This document shows, in pieces, positions 16,926 through 26,477 of a DNA stretch of 64,000 nt. Each line of letters begins with the position of its first letter. Position 1 is the first letter of the stretch. The position numbers and the translations under genes were made by a program. The notes below the pieces were generated by a model. That model worked only from the letters and a program-made list of their open reading frames with translations. It made no database searches and had not been told where the DNA came from. Origin of the DNA: Terripilifer ovatus (GTDB lineage Bacteria; Pseudomonadota; Alphaproteobacteria; Rhizobiales; Beijerinckiaceae); contig JARHVB010000008.1 of the NCBI GenBank assembly GCA_029222685.1, positions 433,645 through 497,644 of the forward strand. Reading direction: 5' to 3'.

Positions 16926-17957
16926 ATGAGAGCAATTCAGTGCGCCGCGATCGCTCTCTGCGTCCTGCCTCTTGCAGCGGCCGCGCAAGCTCAACCGGAA
17001 CCGGATTTTTACCGTGGCAAAACGGTTCGCGTCGTGATTCCAACGGCGGTCGGCGGGTCCTATGGTGTTTTCGGCCAACTGGTATCGCGGCATTTTGGCC
17101 GCTTCATCTCCGGCCAACCGGCTATGGTCATGACTGCCATGCCCGGCGCCGGCGGTCTTGTGGCGCTCAATCATATGGCCAATATCGCGCCGCATGACGG
17201 CACCGTCATCAGCGTGATCCAAGTCACCCTGGTTCAGGACAGTCTGTTCAACAAGGATGCCAAATTCGACGCCCGCGATTTCAAATGGATCGGCCGCATG
17301 GACAGCCTTGCCTTCGTCGGCCTGGCCTCGCGCCGCTCCGGCATCAAGAGCCTGGGCGACGCTCGCAAGCGCGAGGTCATAGCCGGCTCGCCGGGGCTCA
17401 ACAATGTGCCGGCCCAGACGCCACTGTTGCTCAACCGCCTCGCCGGCACCAAGTTCAAACTGATCAGCGGCTATAGCGGGATCGGCCAGGCTTTCCTGGC
17501 GGTCGAGCGCGGCGAGGTCGACTTTGCGGTTTCGTCACTCGCCGGCATCGGATCGATTCTTTCGGAGCAGGTCAGGAATGGCGACCTCGTACCGATCGTG
17601 GCGCAATCGACAAAGCGCATACCTGCCTATCCTGACGTCCCGGTTCTCGGCGAATTCGCCAGCACCGAAGTCGAGAAGGCCTTCCTGAAAGTCTTTTCGT
17701 TGACCGCCGATATCGGCCGCGCACTGGCGGCGACACCCGGCGTCCCGGAAGATCGGATGACGATCCTGCGTGACGCATTCCAGAAGATGATAGCCGACCG
17801 CGAGTTCCAGGCCGATGCCGCCAGGATCGGGCTTGATCTCAATCCGATGAAGGCTGAAGAACTCGCCGGCCTTGTCCGCGACGCCATGAACATGTCGCCG
17901 CAATTGCGCGAGCAGGTGCGTAAATTTTACGAGGACGTGCTCGAAGGCACGAAATAA
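16926..17957 (+). CDS. Bug-type (TctC-like) periplasmic substrate-binding protein
   Basis: Periplasmic receptor of the tripartite tricarboxylate transporter type, 343 residues. The start has GAAGGAG upstream. A signal peptide ends near QAQ-PEP (about residue 23), followed by the family start FYRGKTVRVVIPTAVGGSYG and MPGAGGLVALNHMA, the loop that contacts the carboxylate ligand. No TctA/TctB membrane genes are adjacent, as is usual for the many orphan Bug proteins. The ligand is unknown. A second, broken Bug gene is at 62168. Confidence 0.87.
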   Translation: MRAIQCAAIALCVLPLAAAAQAQPEPDFYRGKTVRVVIPTAVGGSYGVFGQLVSRHFGRFISGQPAMVMTAMPGAGGLVALNHMANIAPHDGTVISVIQVTLVQDSLFNKDAKFDARDFKWIGRMDSLAFVGLASRRSGIKSLGDARKREVIAGSPGLNNVPAQTPLLLNRLAGTKFKLISGYSGIGQAFLAVERGEVDFAVSSLAGIGSILSEQVRNGDLVPIVAQSTKRIPAYPDVPVLGEFASTEVEKAFLKVFSLTADIGRALAATPGVPEDRMTILRDAFQKMIADREFQADAARIGLDLNPMKAEELAGLVRDAMNMSPQLREQVRKFYEDVLEGTK

Positions 17958-18114
17958 TCCATTGCCACTGTCGCACGGCAAGTGCAGACGCGTCTTTCCA
18001 ATTCCACGAGATCGGAAAGGCGCTACAGGTGCGCACTGTGGAGCATCGTGCGAAAAGGCGGACGCCGGCTTTCGCAAAAACACATCGTGCCGTTCCGAAC
18101 GAATGCACGATACT

Positions 18115-20211
18115 TTAGGCCTCTCTGCGCTTCCTGCTTTCCCACAACCAGCCGGCAAGCACGCTGCCGAGCAGCGCCAGCAGCCCGAGGAAACCCACGG
18201 CCAGCGGCGCGACGCCGATGCCCGTGACGACGCTGGCGCCGGTGCGCCGGATCGCCACATAGTTGGAGCCGCCGTAGAGCGGGCTCTCCCGCATGGCGGC
18301 AAACCGCGGCAGCGAAATACTGTCACCGGAACCCGACGAAATACGCCGCACCGTGCCGCCCGTCGCCTCTACCAAAGATTTCAGCTTGTCGGGCGTCGAC
18401 ACCACCTCACGGAACTCCAGAGGATTTTCCGCACCGACATTGACGAGCGCGGTCAGTTCGCCATCGGTGAGTTTGTAGAGCCCAAGTTCGCCGACCCGCA
18501 CCTGCGCTCGCGACAGGCCGGGCTCGGCGCCTTTCAAGGTAACGACCTGCGAATTGCCCGACGGTGACGTCACGGTGACCGGCGCGACCTCGGATTTGAG
18601 GCTCTGGCGCTCGATCGAAATCTCGCGGCCACGCGCCGTGGCGCGCAAGGCCTCTTCCTCGAGTTCCGGCTCCTTCATCAGCCAATGGGCGAGCCGGCGC
18701 AGCAATTCGAGATACGGTCCGCCGTTCTGATAATTGCGCGCCCACAGCCAGATCTGATCGCTCAGCATCAGGCCGACGCGGCCTTTCTCTTCGCGCGACA
18801 GCAGCAGCAAGGGCTTGTCGTCGGCCCCGGACATAACAGCCGCTCCACGCAGCGATTCAGCATTCACCTGTCGATACCATTCGCTCCAGGCCGGCGGCGT
18901 CTGATCGGCGCCGGGCAAACCGCGCGTGACAGGATGTTTGTTGCCGATATCGGTAACATGGGCACGGAAGGCACGCTCGATGATGTCTCCGCTCGGGCGC
19001 GCTGGCGCGATCTTGCCGAGCGGCGAATAGAACAGTCCATCGCGGCCGGAATAATCCGGCCCCGCCGCAATCAGCAAGGCCCCGCCCTCGCGCACGTAGC
19101 GCACGATGTTTTCGAAATAGACCGGCGGCAGCACCGTCTGATTGGAATAGCGGTCGAAGATGATGAGGTCGAAATCGCGGATCTTGCGGCCGAAAAGATC
19201 GGCTGTCGGAAACGCGATCAGTGATAATTCTGAAATCGGCGTGCCATCGAGGCCCGATTTTTCCGGCGGCCGTAGAATGGTGAAATGCACCAGGTCCACA
19301 TTGGCGTCGGACTTGAGCAGGTTGCGCCAGGTGCGCTCGCCCGCGTGCGGCTCGCCCGAGACAAGCAGCACTTTCAATTTGTCGCGCACGCCTTCGATGA
19401 CGACGACGGCCTTGTTGTTGAGCGCCGTCAATTCGTCCCGCAAAGCCGGCACTTCCAGCTCGACCACGTTGGGCCCGCCGTGATCGACACGCACGTTGAC
19501 TCTCACCAGCGTGCCCGCTCGCGCCCGCGTGCGCGAAATTTCCGCGCCATCGCGGCGCACGACAAGTTCGATCGGTTCGCCGCGGTCGGCGGTGTCGAGT
19601 ACGCGCACGGCAATCGTCTGATCCTTGCCGACAAGACCGAACCGCGGCGCCTCGACAAGCTCGATGCGCCGGTCGCGTTCGCCCTCGCGTCCGGTAATCA
19701 ACGCATGCAGCGGCGCCTTGAAGCCGAGCAGATCGGCCTGCGCCGGAATGTCGTGGACGACGCCGTCTGTCACCAGAAACGCTCCGCCGATCCGTTCCGG
19801 CGGTACGTCGGCCAGTGCGCCCGACAGCGCCGAGAACAGTCGCGTGCCGTCAGCTTCGGCCGCATCGCCGCCGGCTTCCACCACCCGCGTCTCGACGTTG
19901 CCGAGGGCCGCCAGCGATTTCTCGATCTCGGCCCGCGCCTTGTCGGTCTGCGCGCCGCGATCGCCGATGGTCTGGCTGGCGCTGCGGTCGAGCACGACGG
20001 CGACCACATCCTTCAGCGGCTGGCGATCTTCGCGCACTAGCGAGGGATCCGCCAGCGCGAACAGAATGAGCACCAGGCCCAGCGCCCGCAGCCACGTGCC
20101 CTTGCGGCCGGACCAAAAGCCTAGCGCCACGACAAGCACCGCGCCGATGGCGAGCAGGACCAGAGCGAGCGTCGGCAGCAGCGGCGACCATGCGATGTTG
20201 AACTGGGTCAT
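18115..20211 (-). CDS. Large membrane protein, VWA/GATase-like, last gene of MoxR operon
   Basis: A 698-residue protein. Two N-terminal membrane helices (about residues 10-55) are followed by a VWA-like region beginning VVAVVLDRSASQTI, an extracytoplasmic beta-rich region, and a class-I amidotransferase-like region (IAAGPDYSGRDG, GNKHPVTRGLPG, LMLSDQIWLWARNYQNGG) without an obvious nucleophilic cysteine. One C-terminal helix (about 665-690) ends it. It begins three bases after the DUF4159 gene. Related proteins are always found with MoxR and DUF58 proteins; their biochemical role is not established. Confidence 0.75.
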   Translation of the reverse strand: MTQFNIAWSPLLPTLALVLLAIGAVLVVALGFWSGRKGTWLRALGLVLILFALADPSLVREDRQPLKDVVAVVLDRSASQTIGDRGAQTDKARAEIEKSLAALGNVETRVVEAGGDAAEADGTRLFSALSGALADVPPERIGGAFLVTDGVVHDIPAQADLLGFKAPLHALITGREGERDRRIELVEAPRFGLVGKDQTIAVRVLDTADRGEPIELVVRRDGAEISRTRARAGTLVRVNVRVDHGGPNVVELEVPALRDELTALNNKAVVVIEGVRDKLKVLLVSGEPHAGERTWRNLLKSDANVDLVHFTILRPPEKSGLDGTPISELSLIAFPTADLFGRKIRDFDLIIFDRYSNQTVLPPVYFENIVRYVREGGALLIAAGPDYSGRDGLFYSPLGKIAPARPSGDIIERAFRAHVTDIGNKHPVTRGLPGADQTPPAWSEWYRQVNAESLRGAAVMSGADDKPLLLLSREEKGRVGLMLSDQIWLWARNYQNGGPYLELLRRLAHWLMKEPELEEEALRATARGREISIERQSLKSEVAPVTVTSPSGNSQVVTLKGAEPGLSRAQVRVGELGLYKLTDGELTALVNVGAENPLEFREVVSTPDKLKSLVEATGGTVRRISSGSGDSISLPRFAAMRESPLYGGSNYVAIRRTGASVVTGIGVAPLAVGFLGLLALLGSVLAGWLWESRKRREA

Positions 20212-20214
20212 CTG

Positions 20215-23106
20215 CTAGTGTCCCAACCGTTCCAGCAGATCGCGCACATGCACCTGATCGGATTTGTAATTGCCGGTCAGCGTGTACATCACCAGGTTGA
20301 CGCCGCCGCGAATGGCCATCTCGCGCTGGCGGTTGGTGCCGGGGATGAGCGGATAAAGCGGCTGCCCCCTGCTGTCGGCGGCCCAGGCCGCGGCGAGATC
20401 GTTCGATGTGATGACGATGGGCGACACGCTGTCGCTGGCGCGCGCCGGGCGCTGCGCCGGGTCTTCGGTTGCCGGCGGCAGGGCCTCGATCCAGGTCTGG
20501 CCCACGGTGGTGCGGCCGACGAAATTGTCGAGCAGATAAAACGTCTTCGTCACGACGTGATCGCGCGGCACCACTTCGAGTTCGGGCACATCGACGCCGG
20601 CCAGCAGACGCCGCAGCCATTGGGTTTCCGGCGTCGGCGCATCGCCCGGCCGGTTCGTCATCGCATCGCGCGTGTCGAACACCATCATGCCGCCCTGCTT
20701 CATGAAATTGGAAATGCGCGCCACCGTATCGGCCGAGGGCTGCGGCCGCGACGCGACGATCGGCCAGTAGATGAGCGGGAAGAACACCAGTTCATCTTTC
20801 GACGGATCAACCCCCATCGGATCGCCCGGCGTCAGCGCGGTGCGCGCAGCCAAGGCGCGCGACAAGGTCATCAATCCCGCCTGGCTTGCCTCATCGATCT
20901 TGGCGTCGCCGGTGATGACATAGGCGAGCCGCGTCGCAAGCGCGGGATGAACATTGCCGAGCGTAGCGGGAGCCTGCTGGCGCTGCCCGGGCATGTTCCG
21001 CAGGTCGAATTGGCCGCGCGACGATGGCGGATCGAATTGCATCTGCGCGTGCGCTCGCGGTGCGCCGGTCATCTCGACCGCGCCAAACGCCAGCACGGCC
21101 AGGATCGCGGCGGAGACGGCGCGGCCGGGCGTGCGTTTGCGCAAGCCGCGCAGCCCGCCGCCGAGCCAGATCGAGGCCAGCGCATCAGCCAGCAGGGCAA
21201 TGAAGGCTAGACAGATGAACCAGGGCCGGAGGTCAATCGGTTCGGCTGGGCGCAATGCCTGCATGTCCAGTCTCAATCCCTGAAAATTCGCTGCTTCGAG
21301 CTTGTCCTGCGGCGATAGCGTGTTGACCGCCACAAGCGCGGTGACGGGGCCGTAGAACCCTGGCGGATGATCGGCGCTGCCGACGCCGGAATGATCGATC
21401 GGGATCGGCTTTGCCGTCACCGGCGGATCGCCAAGCACGCCGAAGCCATCGAGCGTTCGCGTCGGCGCCACCGTCTCGGTACGATTGGCCTGGCCCTCGG
21501 CCGAAGCCGTGGCGTTCGTATCGCCCGTCGCGCTCTCGCCCGACATGGCGGTGATCCGGCGCAGCATGTCGACGAAGAGTCCGGACAACGGAAGATTGGA
21601 CCATGTCGTGTCGGCCGTCACATGGAACAGGACAATGAGCCCTTTGCCGCGCCGCACCGCCGTCACCATGGGTGTGCCGTCCGCCAGCGCCGCCCAGGTC
21701 TTGCCCGGCAGCCCCGCCTCGGGTTCTGCCAGCACCTGCCGCGTCACCGAAATCTCCTCGCTTGCCGCCAGGCCGTAGAATGGCGATTCACGCTCGAACG
21801 GAGCCAGACGCCGCGGCGTGTCCCAGGACAGCGAGCCGCCGAGCACGCGTCCGCCACGACGCAGCCGCACCGGAACGAAATCATCGGTCGAAGCCGCAAG
21901 CCGGCTGCCGGCAAAGCGCAGCAGCACACCACCGTCCTCGATAAACTGCTTCAGCTTGTCCTGCGCTGCGCCGGCAACGACGCCGACATCGGCGAGCACC
22001 AGCATCGCCGGGTGCTCGTCAAGAGCGGCGCTGACGGGATCGCGAATGCCGACCCTGGGTTCGCGCACGTCGGCGAACGGCGCCAGCGCCTTGGTCACAT
22101 AATAGGACGGCGACAGCAGTGGCTGCGATACGTCGGCGGTAACGCCAGAGACGACATCGACCCGCCGCCGCTTCCAGCGCGAGTCGAGCAAGGTGACGGC
22201 GCCGGCGGAATGTTCCGCGTCGATCTCGACACGCGCGATCTCGTTGCGCAATTCAATCGGCAGTTCGAAGCGCGCCTTGGTCTCGGTGTCGCCTGAAAAT
22301 GCAAAATGTGTCTCACCGACCGGCAGGCCTTTCAGATCATAGGCACGTAATGTGCCCTGCACGGCACCGCCTGCTGCGGTGCGTAAGACGCGAACATCGA
22401 GCGCGCTGGGCGAATTCTCCGCCCCGGCCAGCGCCAGCGGCAGTTGCGAGGCATTGAGCACGCGCACATTCGCGTCGTTGCCCGCAGCCGCAATCAGGCC
22501 TTCGGCAAAGCCGCGTGAGTCACCCGCCGCGATGCCGTCCGATATCCACAAAATGTCCGCCTGCGGATTGGCGGCGAGGAACTTCTTGATGGCGCCCAGC
22601 GCCGCCATGCGATTAGGCATGTAAGGCATCGGCTTCATCGCCCGCAGCCGTTCGATCGTCTTCACCGGATCGCTGAAGGCGATGTCGCGCGCGCCGTCGG
22701 AGACGGCCGCCACCGCACCGGTGCGGCCCTGACGCGCGGCCGTGGCAATCGCATCATTGGCGGCGGAAATGCGCAGGCTCCATTGCACCGCCGCGGGCCA
22801 GCCGTCGTCAAGCACGACGAGTACCGGACCCTTGCCCGCTTCCGTTACCGGCTTCGGGTTCCACACCGGCCCCGCCATGGCGAGAACGATCGCCGCCGCC
22901 AATGCCAGGCGCAACAGCATCAGCCACCACGGTGTGCGCGCCGGCGTATCTTCCTTGGGCTGCAGATCGAGGATGAGTTTCAGCGGCGGAAACGCGATCA
23001 TCCGCGGCCGCGGCGGCGTGATGCGCAGCAGATACCAGAGCACCGGCAGCAGCGCGAGCGCGCCCAGCACGAGCGGAGCGGAGAAAGCGAGCGGCAGTCC
23101 GAGCAT
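20215..23106 (-). CDS. BatA N-terminal domain plus DUF4159 membrane protein
   Basis: A 963-residue protein. Residues 1-80 form the aerotolerance-regulator N-terminal unit: two membrane helices around the RITPPRPRMIAFPPLKLI stretch. A long periplasmic VWA-like region follows, then further hydrophobic helices at roughly 640-700, and a C-terminal DUF4159 domain (after about 730) ending with RGGVNLVMYTLTGNYKSDQVH. It shares one base with the end of the DUF58 gene and lies three bases before the next gene. The fusion is typical of alphaproteobacterial MoxR operons. The molecular function is unknown. Confidence 0.83.
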   Translation of the reverse strand: MLGLPLAFSAPLVLGALALLPVLWYLLRITPPRPRMIAFPPLKLILDLQPKEDTPARTPWWLMLLRLALAAAIVLAMAGPVWNPKPVTEAGKGPVLVVLDDGWPAAVQWSLRISAANDAIATAARQGRTGAVAAVSDGARDIAFSDPVKTIERLRAMKPMPYMPNRMAALGAIKKFLAANPQADILWISDGIAAGDSRGFAEGLIAAAGNDANVRVLNASQLPLALAGAENSPSALDVRVLRTAAGGAVQGTLRAYDLKGLPVGETHFAFSGDTETKARFELPIELRNEIARVEIDAEHSAGAVTLLDSRWKRRRVDVVSGVTADVSQPLLSPSYYVTKALAPFADVREPRVGIRDPVSAALDEHPAMLVLADVGVVAGAAQDKLKQFIEDGGVLLRFAGSRLAASTDDFVPVRLRRGGRVLGGSLSWDTPRRLAPFERESPFYGLAASEEISVTRQVLAEPEAGLPGKTWAALADGTPMVTAVRRGKGLIVLFHVTADTTWSNLPLSGLFVDMLRRITAMSGESATGDTNATASAEGQANRTETVAPTRTLDGFGVLGDPPVTAKPIPIDHSGVGSADHPPGFYGPVTALVAVNTLSPQDKLEAANFQGLRLDMQALRPAEPIDLRPWFICLAFIALLADALASIWLGGGLRGLRKRTPGRAVSAAILAVLAFGAVEMTGAPRAHAQMQFDPPSSRGQFDLRNMPGQRQQAPATLGNVHPALATRLAYVITGDAKIDEASQAGLMTLSRALAARTALTPGDPMGVDPSKDELVFFPLIYWPIVASRPQPSADTVARISNFMKQGGMMVFDTRDAMTNRPGDAPTPETQWLRRLLAGVDVPELEVVPRDHVVTKTFYLLDNFVGRTTVGQTWIEALPPATEDPAQRPARASDSVSPIVITSNDLAAAWAADSRGQPLYPLIPGTNRQREMAIRGGVNLVMYTLTGNYKSDQVHVRDLLERLGH

Positions 23107-24047
23107 CAGGCGACACTCCCCTGCAGCAGGCCGCCACCCTCGGCCTCGATCCGCATGCGCAGCGCCAGCAGCGCCTCGGATGCGGGACGGTCGGTGCGAT
23201 GGATCGCAAATGTCCAGCCGCGCGAAGCGCAGACGGCGCGCACCGCGTCGCGATGTTTTGCCAGCCGCGAGATATATTCGGCCTTGAACGATTGCGCTTC
23301 CCCAACACGCAGGCGCGCCGAACTGTCGACGTCGAGAAATTCCGTATGACCGGAGAACGGAAACGTCTCTTCCACCGGATCGGCGATCATCACCAGATGG
23401 CCCTGGGCGCCCCGCGCTGCCATGCCGTGCACGGTGCGCTCGATCTCAGCAGGCTCGGACAGAAAATCGCCGATGAGCACCGCCTGCGTGCGCGCGGCAA
23501 GCGTGTCGCCCGGCGGTAGTTCGGCCGGCACATAAGCCTTGCGCCGGGCTTCCTCTATCATGTTTTCAGCAAAGCGATCGACGATGTTGCGCGTGGCGAC
23601 CGCGCGCATCAAACCCGGAATGCCCACGCGCTCGCCGCCGCGCACCAGCAGGTCGGCGGCGGCCATTCCCAGCACCAGCGCCCGGTCAACCTTCGCCTGA
23701 GCGGCAAGGCTCGAGACGTAATTCATCGATGGCGAGCGATCCATCCAGATCCACACCGTATGCGCGGCTTCCCATTCGCGCTCGCGCACATAGACCCGGT
23801 CGTCGCGGGCCGAGCGCCGCCAGTCGATGCGCGTCGTCGGCTCGCCCCAGACGAAGGGCCGGAACTGCCAGAACGTCTCGCCGACGCCGGCGCGCCGGCG
23901 CCCGTGGACACCGTGCATCACCGTCGCGGCAACCTGCTTCGCCGCCACCACAAGGCTCGGCAGGCGGCGTGCGATATCGAGAGCACCCTGGCTGTGGGAA
24001 GCCTGAACGCCGCTTTCGTCTTCATCGAGAAGGCGGGCGTCGACCAT
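23106..24047 (-). CDS. DUF58 domain protein (VWA-like)
   Basis: A 313-residue cytoplasmic protein. The conserved DUF58 core is clear: GETFWQFRPFVWGEPTTRIDWRRSARDD at about residues 58-85 and VWIWMDRSPSMNYV, whose DxSxS resembles the metal-ion site of von Willebrand A domains. It starts three bases after the moxR stop and overlaps the next gene by one base. DUF58 proteins are thought to serve as adaptors that MoxR ATPases act on. Confidence 0.87.
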   Translation of the reverse strand: MVDARLLDEDESGVQASHSQGALDIARRLPSLVVAAKQVAATVMHGVHGRRRAGVGETFWQFRPFVWGEPTTRIDWRRSARDDRVYVREREWEAAHTVWIWMDRSPSMNYVSSLAAQAKVDRALVLGMAAADLLVRGGERVGIPGLMRAVATRNIVDRFAENMIEEARRKAYVPAELPPGDTLAARTQAVLIGDFLSEPAEIERTVHGMAARGAQGHLVMIADPVEETFPFSGHTEFLDVDSSARLRVGEAQSFKAEYISRLAKHRDAVRAVCASRGWTFAIHRTDRPASEALLALRMRIEAEGGGLLQGSVA

Positions 24048-24050
24048 GCC

Positions 24051-25061
24051 TCAGCCAATCCTTTCGACGAGCCGCTTGATCACACCGGCAATCGTTTCAC
24101 CTTCGGCACGCGCCGCGAAGGTCAGGGCCATGCGGTGTTTCAGCACGGGGCCGGCGAGCGCGGCGATATCATCGAGCGAAGGCGCCAGCCTTCCGCCAAC
24201 CAGGGCGCGGGCGCGCGAGGCGAGCATGAGCGCCTGCGCGGCGCGCGGCCCCGGCCCCCAGGCGATGTTCCTGGTGATGGCAGCGTCGCCTTCACCGGGA
24301 CGCGCGGCGCGTACGATATCGAGAATGGCTTCGACGATACGGTCGCCCACCGGCAGCCGGCGCACCAACCGTTGCGTCGTGACGAGATCCTCCGCCGTCA
24401 TCGCCGCACGCGCGACCGCTTCGGTCTCACCCGTCGTCTCGATGAGGATACGCCGCTCGGCGGCGCGATCGGGATAGGTGACGTCGATCTGCATGAGAAA
24501 GCGATCGAGCTGTGCCTCGGGCAGCGGATAGGTGCCTTCCTGCTCCAGCGGATTCTGCGTCGCCAGCACATGGAACGGCCGCGGCAGGTCATGACGCTCG
24601 CCGGCGACCGTCACATGATATTCCTGCATCGATTGCAGAAGGGCGGACTGGGTACGCGGGCTGGCGCGATTGATTTCATCGGCCATCAGCAATTGCGCGA
24701 AGATAGGTCCGCGCACGAAACGGAAAGCGCGGCGTCCGTCGGCCGCCTCCTCCATGATCTCGGAGCCCAAGATATCCGCCGGCATCAGATCGGGGGTGAA
24801 TTGCACGCGACGGGCATCGAGCCCCAGCACCGTGCCGAGGGTTTCGACGAGTTTGGTCTTGGCGAGACCGGGAACCCCGACGAGCAGGCCGTGGCCGCCC
24901 GCGATCAGGGTCACGAGCGTTTCCTCGACCACCTGGGTTTGCCCGAAAATGACGGTTCCGATGGCTGCCCGTGCGGCTGCAACCTTCTCAAGCGCGTGCT
25001 CGGCCTGTCGCGACGCAGCCTCCTCAACCGAAGTCGGCTGCTGCTCAATCACCGCACTCAT
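24051..25061 (-). CDS. MoxR-family AAA+ ATPase
   Basis: A 336-residue chaperone-like ATPase. The start at 25061 is chosen because GGAGG lies seven bases upstream; the frame extends further but without a site. Walker A GVPGLAKTKLVETL is near residue 65, Walker B LLMADEINRASPRTQSALLQSMQE near 135, and sensor 1 VLATQNPLEQEGTYPLPEAQLDRF near 165, all standard for MoxR proteins. MoxR ATPases help mature or assemble protein complexes together with VWA proteins encoded beside them, which is the arrangement here. Confidence 0.92.
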   Translation of the reverse strand: MSAVIEQQPTSVEEAASRQAEHALEKVAAARAAIGTVIFGQTQVVEETLVTLIAGGHGLLVGVPGLAKTKLVETLGTVLGLDARRVQFTPDLMPADILGSEIMEEAADGRRAFRFVRGPIFAQLLMADEINRASPRTQSALLQSMQEYHVTVAGERHDLPRPFHVLATQNPLEQEGTYPLPEAQLDRFLMQIDVTYPDRAAERRILIETTGETEAVARAAMTAEDLVTTQRLVRRLPVGDRIVEAILDIVRAARPGEGDAAITRNIAWGPGPRAAQALMLASRARALVGGRLAPSLDDIAALAGPVLKHRMALTFAARAEGETIAGVIKRLVERIG

Positions 25062-25215
25062 TGCGCCTCCTGACGAATGCGGGCCGGCGCGAACCGCGCG
25101 AACCCGCTGGATCGATCGAAGAAACCAGTTTAGAGAGCCTTGGCGCGTTGTCGATGACCAGTGCTTCACTTTTCCGGCAATCAACCGGAATAGTTCACTC
25201 AAATTGCGCGGTATT

Positions 25216-25821
25216 ATGGCGGTAAAACCTGATCCGGACGGCGGAAAAGCGGCAGGATTGAACAATCTTGCGGCAGCCGCGCGTGCGGCAGGCAGTCGCG
25301 GTCTGCCCCCGGTGCATCTCTGGGATCCGCCTTATTGCGGCGACATCGGCCTGCGTATCGGTCGCGACGGCACGTGGTATTATCAGAATTCGCCAATCGG
25401 CCGTCCGGCGCTGGTCAAGCTGTTTGCCTCCATCCTGCGCAAGGACCGTGCAAAGGACCTGGATCGCCATGTCCTTGTAACACCGGTCGAAAAAGTCGCG
25501 GTCGAGGTCGAGGATGCGCCGTTCTTGGCGGTCCAGCTCGTTGTGGAAGATGGGAAATTGAATTTCAGGACCAATGTGGACGACTGGGTGAGCGCGGACA
25601 GGGAACACCCGCTGCGGTTCGAGCCGGGTCCGTCGGACGGCATCAAGCCATACGTCCTCGTACGCGGCGGTCTTTGGGCTCTGGTGGCGCGGTCCGTCTA
25701 TTATGACCTCGTCGAGCGCGGCGAAACACGTATTCTCGAGGGACGCCCCATGTTCGGCGTCGCCTCGGGCGACGAATTCTTTGCGATCGCGCCGGCCGAT
25801 GAAAAAGAAGGCTCGGCATGA
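25216..25821 (+). CDS. DUF1285 domain protein
   Basis: A 201-residue cytoplasmic protein beginning at the ATG at 25216. The family signature LWDPPYCGDIGLRIGRDGTWYYQNSPIGR is at about residues 35-64, followed by VTPVEKVAVEVEDAPFLAV. DUF1285 proteins are widespread in Proteobacteria and typically sit before a Nudix and a CCA-adding enzyme gene, as here; their function is unknown. It starts divergently from moxR and overlaps the next gene by four bases (ATGA). Confidence 0.85.
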   Translation: MAVKPDPDGGKAAGLNNLAAAARAAGSRGLPPVHLWDPPYCGDIGLRIGRDGTWYYQNSPIGRPALVKLFASILRKDRAKDLDRHVLVTPVEKVAVEVEDAPFLAVQLVVEDGKLNFRTNVDDWVSADREHPLRFEPGPSDGIKPYVLVRGGLWALVARSVYYDLVERGETRILEGRPMFGVASGDEFFAIAPADEKEGSA

Positions 25822-26477
25822 CGGCAACCGACGCAACGTCCACATTGATATATTCGCCGGCCGACGTTCTCGAGCGCGCGCGCAACCGGCTGACGCTCGC
25901 TCTGCCGGAAGATGTGTTTTCCCGCGACATTCCGAAGACCGGCGATCACAATCTCAACCGGACAAAATTTTCCTATGTCGGCCCCGGCAAACCCGCGGCC
26001 GTCATGATCCCGGTTATTGCGCGTCCCGAAGGGGCCACCGTGTTGCTGACGCAACGGACCAACCATCTGCGCGCCCATCCCGGCCAGGTCGCCTTTCCCG
26101 GCGGACGCATGGACCCGGAGGATGTGTCGCCCGCCGCTGCCGCGTTCCGCGAAGCGATGGAAGAGATCGGCCTGAAAGCCGACTATGCCGAAGCGCTGGG
26201 CTATCTCGACGCCTATCAGACCGGCACAGGCTATCGGGTCATCCCGCTGGTCGCCATGGTGCAGCCCGGCTTCGAACTCATCGTCAATCCCGACGAGGTC
26301 GACGCCACGTTCGAGGTGCCGCTCGAATATCTGATGGATCGGGACAATCAGAAGCTGCATCACAAGGAAATCGATGGCGTCATGCGCAGCTTCTACGCGT
26401 TTCCTTTCGGCGAGCGGTACATCTGGGGTGTGACGGCGGGCATCCTGCACAATTTCTACGAAAGGCTTTATCGGTGA
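25818..26477 (+). CDS. CoA pyrophosphatase (Nudix hydrolase, NudL type)
   Basis: A 219-residue Nudix hydrolase. The CoA-specific extension LLTQRTNHLRAHPGQVAFPGG precedes the Nudix box (GGRMDPEDVSP...FREAMEEIGL, about residues 93-115), a combination that marks enzymes splitting CoA into phosphopantetheine and adenosine 3',5'-bisphosphate. It is coupled by ATGA to the gene before and by a GTGA overlap to the CCA enzyme after it. Confidence 0.9.
   Translation: MTATDATSTLIYSPADVLERARNRLTLALPEDVFSRDIPKTGDHNLNRTKFSYVGPGKPAAVMIPVIARPEGATVLLTQRTNHLRAHPGQVAFPGGRMDPEDVSPAAAAFREAMEEIGLKADYAEALGYLDAYQTGTGYRVIPLVAMVQPGFELIVNPDEVDATFEVPLEYLMDRDNQKLHHKEIDGVMRSFYAFPFGERYIWGVTAGILHNFYERLYR

Noticed and set aside
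18084..18111. Inverted repeat ATCGTGC...GCACGAT between convergent genes
   Set aside because: The arms are only seven bases with a 14-base loop and no T-run, too weak to call a terminator.
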